From assembly GCA_022361535.1 (NCBI GenBank), contig JAKSAU010000755.1, positions 1 through 7,312 on the forward strand: DNA of 7,312 nt. Reading direction: 5' to 3'. Below the pieces are notes generated by a model. The model was given only the letters and a program-made list of their open reading frames with translations, made no database searches and was not told the DNA's origin. Every line of letters starts with the position of its first letter. Position 1 is the first letter of the stretch. Below are positions 1 to 5,090 of the stretch, one piece after another. The position numbers and the translations under genes are program-made. Origin of the DNA: Desulfobacterales bacterium (GTDB lineage Bacteria > Desulfobacterota > Desulfobacteria > Desulfobacterales > Desulfobacteraceae).

Positions 1-1013
1 AGGGCCAAGTGTTCAGCCGGTGTAATGTAACAAATCAAGTCTGCGCCATAACGGGCAGAAGATGCGGCTCCAATGGCTGCAGTAATATGGTCATAACCGG
101 CTCCGGTATCACATGGGATGGGGCCCAGAACATAATACGGTGCATTACCGGACATCCGCTTTTCCAGCATGATGTTGCCCTCAATCTCATCCAATGGTAC
201 ATGGCCCGGGCCTTCAACCATCATCTGGCAGCCCATTTCCCGTCCGATTTCAGCCAGTTCGCAGTTGATAATCATCTCTGCCATCTGGGCACGGTCATGG
301 CTGTCATGGATGGCGCCTGCGCGGATACCGTTACCTAGAGAAAGAACAGCATCATATTTTTTCATAAGGGTGCAGACCCTGTCAAACTGTTCATAAAGGG
401 GGTTTTCCTTCTGGTTGATATCCATCCAGGCCACCATGTAGGTGCCTCCTTTGGAAGCAAGTCCACCATAACGGAACCCCTGTTTTCTTAACCGTTCAAT
501 GGTATACAGGTTGATGCCGCAGTGGATGGCCATAAAGCTCAAACCGTCTTCCAGCTGCTTTTCAATGAGGTCAAACAGATATTCAGGGTCTAACTTGGCC
601 GGATTTTTATACTTTTTAATGGTTTCCTTGAATGCCTGGTAAAGGGGAACATTGCCCACGGCAAGGTCAGTGTTGTCCAGGACAGAACGGCGGATGGCAT
701 CCATGTCGCCTGCTGCAGACAATTCCATGAGAGTATCTGCTCCTTCTTCCTGGGCAGCTTTGGCTTTTGCTATCTCCTGGTCAATGTCACAAATATCAGA
801 GGAGGTACCAATGGACGCATTTACTTTGGTGCGCAGGCCGGTACCGATACCGGTTATTTTCTGGTTTGGGCGGTTGGGATTACAGGGAATAACAATCTCA
901 CCTTTTGCGACCTTATCCAAAATAAAATCTGTGGAAAGGCCTTCGGTTTCCGCAACAAATGTCATTTCTTTGGTGAGTTTGCCCTGGCGGGCATATTCGA
1001 GCTGGGTTGTCAT
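1..1013 (-). CDS. bzaF: ThiC-family radical SAM enzyme, probably 5-hydroxybenzimidazole synthase BzaF (3' end outside window)
   Basis: The 337 residues present align along their length with the ThiC family: TQLEYARQG near the N-terminus, KVNASIGTS at 63-71, IEKQLEDGLSFMAIHCG at 150-166, VEGPGHVP at 266-273, GYDHITAAIG at 306-315 and CYITPAEHL at 328-336. The C-terminal cluster-binding cysteines would lie beyond position 1. Several motifs that are near-invariant in true ThiC are changed: DGLRPG is NGIRAG (228-233), the following ADATD-type segment is HDSHD (236-240), TDIAPGYDHI is CDTGAGYDHI (301-310), and SRGG is SKGG (187-190). Known biology: the ThiC paralogue BzaF turns aminoimidazole ribotide into 5-hydroxybenzimidazole, the B12 lower-ligand precursor, in strict anaerobes, and bza genes often have cobalamin riboswitches, as this gene does. 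The start is ATG at 1011-1013 with GAGG a few bases upstream. Membership of the ThiC family is certain; BzaF rather than ThiC is a well-supported inference. Confidence 0.85.
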   Translation of the reverse strand, partial: MTTQLEYARQGKLTKEMTFVAETEGLSTDFILDKVAKGEIVIPCNPNRPNQKITGIGTGLRTKVNASIGTSSDICDIDQEIAKAKAAQEEGADTLMELSAAGDMDAIRRSVLDNTDLAVGNVPLYQAFKETIKKYKNPAKLDPEYLFDLIEKQLEDGLSFMAIHCGINLYTIERLRKQGFRYGGLASKGGTYMVAWMDINQKENPLYEQFDRVCTLMKKYDAVLSLGNGIRAGAIHDSHDRAQMAEMIINCELAEIGREMGCQMMVEGPGHVPLDEIEGNIMLEKRMSGNAPYYVLGPIPCDTGAGYDHITAAIGAASSARYGADLICYITPAEHLA

Positions 1014-1061
1014 TATAGTTTCCTCGCTATACTTGCCCTGCAAACCAATAAAGCAAGGGAA

Positions 1062-1079
1062 GCAGGACGTAAATCCTGC
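1062..1079 (-). other. Perfect hairpin in the bzaF leader, between riboswitch and start codon
   Basis: On the minus strand GCAGGA and TCCTGC form a perfect 6-bp stem around a 6-base loop. It lies about 35 bases downstream of the aptamer and about 50 bases before the ATG. No clean T-run follows, so it is not a standard intrinsic terminator. It may belong to the expression platform, perhaps controlling translation; this is inference. Confidence 0.4.
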
Positions 1080-1114
1080 AAAACCCTTTACCATTGAGTT
1101 CTGCAAAACAAAAG

Positions 1115-1275
1115 ATAACCAGCTCGTCTTCTGACTTAAGGGCTTTAAATCCGGCCTGCACCTTCCCGGAAAACCAGTGGCACTGCAGGTCAGATATTTC
1201 CCATTACAGCGGCGGGACCGTCACGGAGTTTCACCGTGTTCCGTATGCCGGAAATCTGACATTAAATTTCGGTGC
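1115..1275 (-). promoter_or_regulatory. Cobalamin (B12) riboswitch upstream of bzaF
   Basis: Read on the minus strand, the conserved cobalamin-aptamer blocks occur in the right order: GGAACACGGTGAAACTCCG, then the B12-box core GTCCCGCCGCTGTAA (complement of 1204-1218), then AGTGCCACTGG with CCGGGAAGG, then AGTCAGAAGAC (AGAAGAC is the complement of 1126-1132). They resemble the E. coli btuB leader block by block. The aptamer lies about 100 bases upstream of the ThiC-family start codon in the same orientation, so it should repress that gene when adenosylcobalamin or another cobamide is plentiful. The outer boundaries are approximate. Confidence 0.93.
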
Positions 1276-1277
1276 AT

Positions 1278-1306
1278 AAATTAAACCTGTTTTGCTTTTC
1301 GGTCAA
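1278..1306 (-). promoter_or_regulatory. Sigma70-type promoter for the B12 riboswitch-bzaF transcript
   Basis: On the minus strand TTGACC (complement of 1301-1306) is followed after exactly 17 bases by TAATTT (complement of 1278-1283). Transcription would start just upstream of the cobalamin aptamer, as expected. A second TTGACT lies further upstream, without an equally good -10. Confidence 0.6.
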
Positions 1307-1362
1307 TCTTTTTATATGAACTTCTTTACAAATTTCAGTAATTAGTCAATATTTCAGGGGAT

Positions 1363-2916
1363 ATGAACCAGACCGAACGGATAAAAAGCAAATATTACAA
1401 GTGGTATGTTGCCAATGAGGTACTGATTGGCAATGCACTTGCCCTGCTCATTGGGGACTGGATGACCAATGTGTTTTTCATGAATAGGGCTGGCAATGCC
1501 TCTGAACAGATCATGGTCATGGTCTATTATTTGGATATCTCTTACGGAGCAGCCTGTGCAATTATCCTTTCGTCACTTACCATTTGGTATGAAAAATCAA
1601 TCAGGCAGAGTCTGAACTTGTTTCACCAAGGGAAAACACCAGAGCCTGCGATTCTGGAAAAAGCCCGGCGACGCGTGCTCAATGAACCCTATTTTATTGT
1701 TATCATTGATGCTGTTGCATGGGCTCTGGGCTCTTTTCTGTTTTGGTATGTAGGATCACCCGGCGGTATTCGCATTGGTCTTGGAAGTGGCCTTATTACC
1801 GTGACCCTGGCCTTTTTCTGGGTCGAGCACGTGTCCCAGCACACCCGAATTCCGTTGTTTTTTCCCGAGGGGGACCTGTCCAAGGTCAGTGGTGTAAAAT
1901 CGATTAGTTTACGGGTACGGTTTATTGCACTGCTTTTTGCTGTATCTTTGGTGCCGTTATCTTTTATTCATCTAACGATTCACAGGTATCGGAATATGCA
2001 GATAATGGATGAGATGTCATTGTTGAATCTCCTTAACAGTCTGGAAGATACAATTGTAAAAGAATCCGCCATTTTTATGGTTTTCGCTATTGTTTTATCC
2101 ATTTTGGTACTTCATCATCTTCAAAGGCCTGTGGCAGAAATAATCCGTGTAATGAGCCATGTTAAAAAGGGAGATTTTTCCCACAAAGCAAAAGTCTATA
2201 CCAATGATGAAATCGGATTTGCCGGTGAAATGCTCAATTCTATGAACAAGGGGCTTTTGGAGCGGGAGCAGATAAAAGACACATTTGGGAAATATGTAGA
2301 TCCCAGAATCCGGGACGAGATCTTGTCCGGACGGGTTTCTTTGGATGGAGAAAGAAAAGAGGCCACCATACTATTTGCGGACTTGAGGAATTTCACCCCA
2401 CTTGTGGCAGTAACCCCGGCTAAAGACTTGATCTATATGCTTAACTCTTATTTCAATGAAATTTCACAAGCAATAGAAAAGAACGGCGGATTGATCCTAC
2501 AGTTCATTGGAGATGAGGTGGAAGCTGTTTTCGGTGCACCTTTAGCCCGGAAAGGCCATGAGGCTGATGCTGTAAAAACAGCCCTGGACATGCGTGTTCG
2601 CCTTGACCGGTTGAACCGGGATTTTTTAGAAAAAGGAATTCCCACAATGGCACATGGAGTGGGCATCCACACAGGTCCGGTGTTGGCAGCCAAGGTGGGG
2701 AATGTTGATCGGTCGACTTATTCATTGATTGGGGACACCGTAAACATGGCTTCCAGAATTCAAGAGTTGTCCAAACAGTTCAAGACAGATATCCTTGTCA
2801 GCCAAGAGATGTATGATGTCCTAAAAGGTCAATATGAGTTTGTTGCCATGCCTGAAGTAAAGGTACAAGGCAAAGATACACCGATTCAAGTATATTCTAT
2901 AGGCTCTGGTGCCTGA
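1363..2916 (+). CDS. Membrane-bound class III adenylate/guanylate cyclase with HAMP linker
   Basis: The protein has 517 residues. The N-terminal half has about six hydrophobic helices (roughly 18-40, 54-75, 109-130, 136-156, 186-205, 234-252). A HAMP linker follows (about 254-303, with P256 and DEIG at 282-285), then a class III cyclase domain from about 325 to 505. Metal aspartates are visible as D340 (FADLRNFT) and D384 (IGDEVEAVFG); the transition-state pair N461 and R465 is in GDTVNMASR. The residue that is lysine in typical adenylate cyclases is Q380, and the second base-specifying position is S454, so ATP specificity is likely but not certain. It should make cAMP (or cGMP) in the cytoplasm in response to a membrane or periplasmic signal; the signal is unknown. 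It stands alone, divergent from bzaF. AGGGG lies just before the ATG, at rather short spacing, and the -35/-10 candidates in the short upstream region are weak. Confidence 0.92.
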   Translation: MNQTERIKSKYYKWYVANEVLIGNALALLIGDWMTNVFFMNRAGNASEQIMVMVYYLDISYGAACAIILSSLTIWYEKSIRQSLNLFHQGKTPEPAILEKARRRVLNEPYFIVIIDAVAWALGSFLFWYVGSPGGIRIGLGSGLITVTLAFFWVEHVSQHTRIPLFFPEGDLSKVSGVKSISLRVRFIALLFAVSLVPLSFIHLTIHRYRNMQIMDEMSLLNLLNSLEDTIVKESAIFMVFAIVLSILVLHHLQRPVAEIIRVMSHVKKGDFSHKAKVYTNDEIGFAGEMLNSMNKGLLEREQIKDTFGKYVDPRIRDEILSGRVSLDGERKEATILFADLRNFTPLVAVTPAKDLIYMLNSYFNEISQAIEKNGGLILQFIGDEVEAVFGAPLARKGHEADAVKTALDMRVRLDRLNRDFLEKGIPTMAHGVGIHTGPVLAAKVGNVDRSTYSLIGDTVNMASRIQELSKQFKTDILVSQEMYDVLKGQYEFVAMPEVKVQGKDTPIQVYSIGSGA

Positions 2917-2946
2917 TATTTTCAAAAGTAATTAATCGCACTAGCC

Positions 2947-2975
2947 TTGACCAACATTGTTTGAGTTGCTATTTT
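2947..2975 (+). promoter_or_regulatory. Candidate sigma70-type promoter for the 63-residue gene
   Basis: TTGACC (2947-2952) is followed by a 17-base spacer and TATTTT (2970-2975). The start site would lie near 2982, about 50 bases before the ATG. A small 5-bp hairpin (GCCGA/TCGGC, 2989-3003) would then sit near the 5' end of the transcript. The cyclase gene ends at 2916 with no visible terminator, so some read-through is possible. Confidence 0.45.
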
Positions 2976-3032
2976 GTTTTGTATCAAGGCCGAAATAATC
3001 GGCTGTGAATTCAAATACATGAGGTAATTAAA

Positions 3033-3224
3033 ATGGCAAGTATACCTTCAAGAGATATAAGTGGTGTGTGTGAGGGCGAGTGCAAAGATCTTGTCCAGGA
3101 AGCCTATGAAAGCAGGCAGGTTTGCCTTGAGTCCGAACCCTACAGCGTTGAGGATTCAACCCCAAGCATGTCCTGGTCAAATTCCAGGAATGAAGCTCCC
3201 GGGTTTCTGGGCGGCCACGTATAG
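3033..3224 (+). CDS. Small protein of unknown function, 63 residues
   Basis: I do not recognise this protein. The case that it is real is structural: ATG preceded by GAGG with 8-base spacing, a promoter-like pair upstream (2947-2975), and a strong intrinsic terminator 14 bases after the stop codon, so it looks like a single-gene transcript. The product is hydrophilic with no membrane segment or signal peptide. Its first half is rich in acidic residues and holds three cysteines (C13, C17, C31; CEGEC at 13-17). The second half is rich in Ser, Asn and Gly, ends in GFLGGHV, and has one tryptophan. The CxxxC could bind metal or form a disulfide, but nothing in the sequence decides this. It lies between the cyclase gene (same strand) and the HD-GYP gene (convergent). 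An untranslated or regulatory transcript is the alternative. Confidence 0.6.
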   Translation: MASIPSRDISGVCEGECKDLVQEAYESRQVCLESEPYSVEDSTPSMSWSNSRNEAPGFLGGHV

Positions 3225-3238
3225 CGTTTAATTTTTAC

Positions 3239-3277
3239 CCCGCAGTCAGTTTCTTTATATTCTTACTGCGGGTTTTT
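3239..3277 (+). terminator. Rho-independent terminator after the 63-residue gene
   Basis: CCCGCAGT (3239-3246) and ACTGCGGG (3265-3272) form a perfect 8-bp GC-rich stem with an 18-base loop, followed directly by five Ts and ATT. It acts for the plus strand. On the minus strand the stem is not followed by a T-run, so the convergent HD-GYP gene does not obviously use it. Confidence 0.85.
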
Positions 3278-3306
3278 ATTGCTCCAATGTCAGTTTTTAA
3301 ATCTGT

Positions 3307-3969
3307 TCAAGCCGCACCCTGATTATCCGGGTTAAGGTATTGCAACATCGAATATACTTCTTTTTTAATTTTCAAAAAAGCCGATACTACATCCGGATCA
3401 AACTGTGTTCCACTACAATTTATTATTTCCGCAACCGCATCTTCAAAGTCTTGAGCGGGACGATAAGGGCGGTTTTGAAGAATGGCAGAAAGTGTGTCTG
3501 CCAGAGCTATGATTCTTGCTCCTAAAGGGATTGCTTCGCCTTCAAGGCCGCATGGGTATCCTTTACCGTCAAATCGTTCATGATGATACCTTACCATATC
3601 CACGATTCCACTTTCAGCAAGGGCCTCTACCGGCCTTAAAATATCTGCACCCACATCCGGATGGCACCGTATATATTTCCAGTCTGATTCATTAAGCGGT
3701 GTTTTCTTCATGAGCACGGCATCAGGTATGCCTATTTTCCCGATATCATGCAAATGACCTGCAACATGGATCAGATCAGCCTCTGATGCAGACAGGCCCA
3801 TGGCCAAAGCGATGAAATGTGCAACTTCGGCAACTTCTTCCGAGTGCAGGCTTGTACAAGGATCCTTGGCGTCAATGGCAGTACCCAATGATTCTGAGAA
3901 CTGATGGAGTACTTTTGTGGCAATGGTTGTTCGTTGGGGGCATTGGTGGGTTGGATGAATAAGGGCCAA
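3307..3969 (-). CDS. Stand-alone HD-GYP domain protein, probable cyclic-di-GMP phosphodiesterase
   Basis: The product has 220 residues and is essentially one HD-GYP domain, with no receiver, PAS or membrane part. HD-GYP proteins hydrolyse cyclic-di-GMP in the cytoplasm. Expected metal and catalytic residues are visible: H42 (LHSEEVA), H74-D75 with K78 (HDIGKIG), H103 (CHPDVG), H129-H130 (YHHERFDGKGYP) and D158 (ALAD). The GYP signature is at 137-139. The segment after D158 reads TLSAILQNRPYR where the family usually has a second aspartate followed by AMTSDRPYR; this is mildly atypical. The start is TTG, chosen because AAGGA lies about 8 bases upstream, an in-frame stop lies eight codons further up, and the first internal ATG would remove H42. 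A strong promoter lies at 4015-4043. It converges on the 63-residue gene; no intrinsic terminator is seen on its own strand. Confidence 0.92.
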   Translation of the reverse strand: MALIHPTHQCPQRTTIATKVLHQFSESLGTAIDAKDPCTSLHSEEVAEVAHFIALAMGLSASEADLIHVAGHLHDIGKIGIPDAVLMKKTPLNESDWKYIRCHPDVGADILRPVEALAESGIVDMVRYHHERFDGKGYPCGLEGEAIPLGARIIALADTLSAILQNRPYRPAQDFEDAVAEIINCSGTQFDPDVVSAFLKIKKEVYSMLQYLNPDNQGAA

Positions 3970-4014
3970 TTTTATTTCCTTGTATATTGGTTATTTTTTG
4001 TAATAATTTTCGCG

Positions 4015-4043
4015 TATATATCTTATTAAGTTTTGGGTGTCAA
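4015..4043 (-). promoter_or_regulatory. Strong sigma70-type promoter for the HD-GYP gene
   Basis: On the minus strand a perfect TTGACA (complement of 4038-4043) is followed by a 17-base spacer and TATATA (4015-4020). The start site would fall near 4008, giving a leader of about 40 bases before the TTG start codon. Confidence 0.65.
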
Positions 4044-4146
4044 TTAAAATTAGTTTCTCCAAACTTCATAGGTGGTTTCATTAAGCTATAGTGGCTTTTG
4101 GTTTTAGTGTGACAGTTATTCCAGGTGATCACATATATAAAGGCCC

Positions 4147-4223
4147 GGCTCGTTTATCCCGAAAGCGGCTGCCGTATTTTTTCCAAAAATACGCCTGATG
4201 CCTTTTTTCGGGACAAACGAGCC
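4147..4223 (-). repeat. Hairpin element 1: long imperfect palindrome with ATCAGG/GCA internal loop
   Basis: The outer arms 4147-4164 and 4206-4223 pair at 17 of 18 positions. Inside, GGC (4167-4169) pairs with GCC (4200-4202), and CGTATTTTT (4173-4181) pairs perfectly with AAAAATACG (4185-4193) around a 3-base loop. Between these two stems is an asymmetric internal loop: TGC (4170-4172) opposite CCTGAT (4194-4199), which on the minus strand reads ATCAGG on one side and GCA on the other. Element 2 has exactly the same loop on the opposite strand. It is not followed by a gene end, so a terminator role is unlikely. Confidence 0.75.
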
Positions 4224-4277
4224 TATAGGGATTGCAAATTCTGATTGGATTTGCCCAATGATCCGGCAGTTTAATGT

Positions 4278-4297
4278 CCAAAATGAAAACATTTTGG
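4278..4297. repeat. Small perfect hairpin between the two large elements
   Basis: CCAAAATG (4278-4285) and CATTTTGG (4290-4297) form a perfect 8-bp stem with an AAAA loop. No T-run follows on either strand, and no role is apparent. Confidence 0.5.
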
Positions 4298-4314
4298 CAA
4301 CAGCTACACATGCC

Positions 4315-4335
4315 AAAGTTGAATCGATTCACTTT
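4315..4335. repeat. Near-palindrome centred on GAATCGATTC
   Basis: Arms AAAG-TGAAT and ATTCA-CTTT are symmetrical around ATCGAT apart from one extra T on the left, giving ten pairs per side. This shape suits either a dimeric regulator's operator or a hairpin. No promoter overlaps it. Confidence 0.35.
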
Positions 4336-4373
4336 AAGGAGATATGGGGCAAACGCACGAAAACTAGCATTGA

Positions 4374-4513
4374 GGATCTGCCATCCCGGAAAGGACATCA
4401 GGCGCATTTTTTTAAGAACACGCTCCTGGGCGAAGCGTAATCACTCATATTTGAATTGTAATTTGTAAAAACCGCTGAAAAAATGCGGCAGTCCTTTCCG
4501 TGATGGCAGATCC
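4374..4513 (+). repeat. Hairpin element 2: 23-base inverted repeat with the same ATCAGG/GCA internal loop
   Basis: The outer arms 4374-4396 and 4491-4513 are complementary at 22 of 23 positions. Next comes ATCAGG (4397-4402) opposite GCA (4488-4490), and then CGCATTTTTT (4403-4412) pairs perfectly with AAAAAATGCG (4478-4487). The apical region is about 65 bases and contains its own hairpin (ACGCT/AGCGT, 4420-4438). The internal loop and the stem above it match element 1 read on the other strand, including a T-A to C-G pair exchange that keeps the pairing. The outer arms are unrelated in sequence to those of element 1. Confidence 0.75.
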
Positions 4514-4556
4514 GGTGTTTTTAGAGTGATGTCCTTGAATCAAGATAGGAGTATGT

Positions 4557-4585
4557 TTGACACAAAGAATTAAATAGGTTAATGT
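4557..4585 (+). promoter_or_regulatory. Sigma70-type promoter for the thi operon
   Basis: A perfect TTGACA (4557-4562) is followed by a 17-base spacer and TAATGT (4580-4585). Transcription would start near 4592, at the first base of the TPP aptamer. Confidence 0.7.
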
Positions 4586-4591
4586 CCTGCA

Positions 4592-4684
4592 GTTCACTGG
4601 GGGTGCGATCCTAAGCTGAGAGAAGGGAAACCTTCAACCCTTGGAACCTGATACGGTTAGTACCGGCGTAGGGAAAGTGTGAAT
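4592..4684 (+). promoter_or_regulatory. TPP (THI-box) riboswitch
   Basis: The thi-box blocks are plain: GGGGGTGC at 4599-4606, GCTGAGA (4615-4621), AACCTGATACGGTTAGTACC (4646-4665) and GGCGTAGGGAA (4666-4675). The aptamer is closed by a P1 helix in which TTCAC (4593-4597) can pair with GTGAA (4679-4683). It precedes thiSGHF and should lower expression when thiamine pyrophosphate is abundant. Confidence 0.97.
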
Positions 4685-4889
4685 AGCTTGAATAAGAATT
4701 CACCCATCTACTTCGTTGCAGCAATAACCTGAAAACCTAATGTATCTGACCTAAGTATTCTGGTGCATTTTGTGTTTCAGATTATAGTTGTGCCTTGTAT
4801 ATGGGAAAAATAAAACGAATTATTCCAACCTGCCTGTAGTTTCCTTTCAGTTCATCCCCGGTAAATCATTTTTTTTAACCGGAGGTATT
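4679..4889 (+). promoter_or_regulatory. Long thiS leader with possible expression platform
   Basis: About 205 bases separate the TPP aptamer from thiS. Two structures stand out. GTGAAT (4679-4684), the 3' side of P1, can instead pair with ATTCAC (4698-4703), a candidate switch helix. Next to the start codon, CCGGT (4858-4862) can pair with ACCGG (4878-4882), with two further C-G pairs possible across a bulged A, covering much of the GGAGG ribosome binding site (4881-4885). No hairpin with a T-run is seen, so control of translation is more likely than termination. Two imperfect 14-base tandem copies beginning ACCTAA lie at 4735-4762. The rest shows nothing recognisable. Confidence 0.45.
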
Positions 4890-5087
4890 ATGAACATTAC
4901 CTTAAACGGGTCGCAGACCCGGACAGAACAACCAGATCTTGCTGCCTTGGTGGACAGTATGGAGCTTGCGTCCTCATCCCTGGTTATCGAGCAGAATGGA
5001 TCTGTTATCAGCCAATCCTGCTGGAGCCAAACCCCTGTGCGTGAAGGGGATGTGATTGAACTGCTCAATTTTGTGGGAGGAGGATGA
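4890..5087 (+). CDS. thiS: ThiS, sulfur carrier protein for thiazole synthesis
   Basis: The protein has 65 residues, the usual size for this ubiquitin-fold carrier. It ends in FVGGG; the C-terminal glycine pair is the site that ThiF adenylates and that is converted to thiocarboxylate, which then gives sulfur to ThiG. MNITLNG at the N-terminus and REGDVIELLNFVGGG at the end are typical of the family. The start at 4890 is chosen because GGAGG (4881-4885) precedes it closely and the length fits; the frame stays open upstream to a TTG at 4788, but that would add 34 residues with no family match. It is the first gene of the operon behind the TPP riboswitch, and thiG starts three bases after its stop. 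SQSCW at 41-45 is a minor variation in a poorly conserved stretch. Confidence 0.95.
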   Translation: MNITLNGSQTRTEQPDLAALVDSMELASSSLVIEQNGSVISQSCWSQTPVREGDVIELLNFVGGG

Positions 5088-5090
5088 TTA

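Larger units (their letters stand above)
4044..4556. other. Gene-free, structure-rich intergenic stretch
   Basis: This stretch of about 510 bases lies between two promoters pointing outwards (HD-GYP at 4015-4043, thi operon at 4557-4585). I see no credible gene: open frames of 60-90 codons exist on both strands (for example 4198-4440 plus and 4129-4407 minus), but they run through palindromes and lack convincing start sites. It holds two related long hairpins (4147-4223, 4374-4513), a smaller imperfect hairpin (GCAAAT/ATTTGC, 4234-4254), a perfect one (4278-4297) and a near-palindrome (4315-4335). Confidence 0.6.

Noticed and set aside
652..1134. Open frame of 160 codons on the plus strand
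   Set aside because: It is antisense to the ThiC-family gene and runs into the cobalamin riboswitch.
3230..3280. Bidirectional terminator serving the HD-GYP gene as well
   Set aside because: On the minus strand the stem is followed by GTAAAAATT, not a T-run, so only plus-strand termination is supported.
4343..4366. AAGGAG followed closely by ATG and a 7-codon frame (MGQTHEN)
   Set aside because: The spacing is only two bases and there is no promoter or conserved context; likely chance.
4420..4490. Integron attC site or IS end in element 2
   Set aside because: I could not find attC core boxes (GTTRRRY/RYYYAAC), a transposase or target duplications, so the palindrome is left as an unclassified structured repeat.
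4788..4889. Upstream extension of thiS to a TTG at 4788
   Set aside because: It would add 34 residues without family match; the strong GGAGG directly before 4890 and the normal ThiS length favour the ATG.
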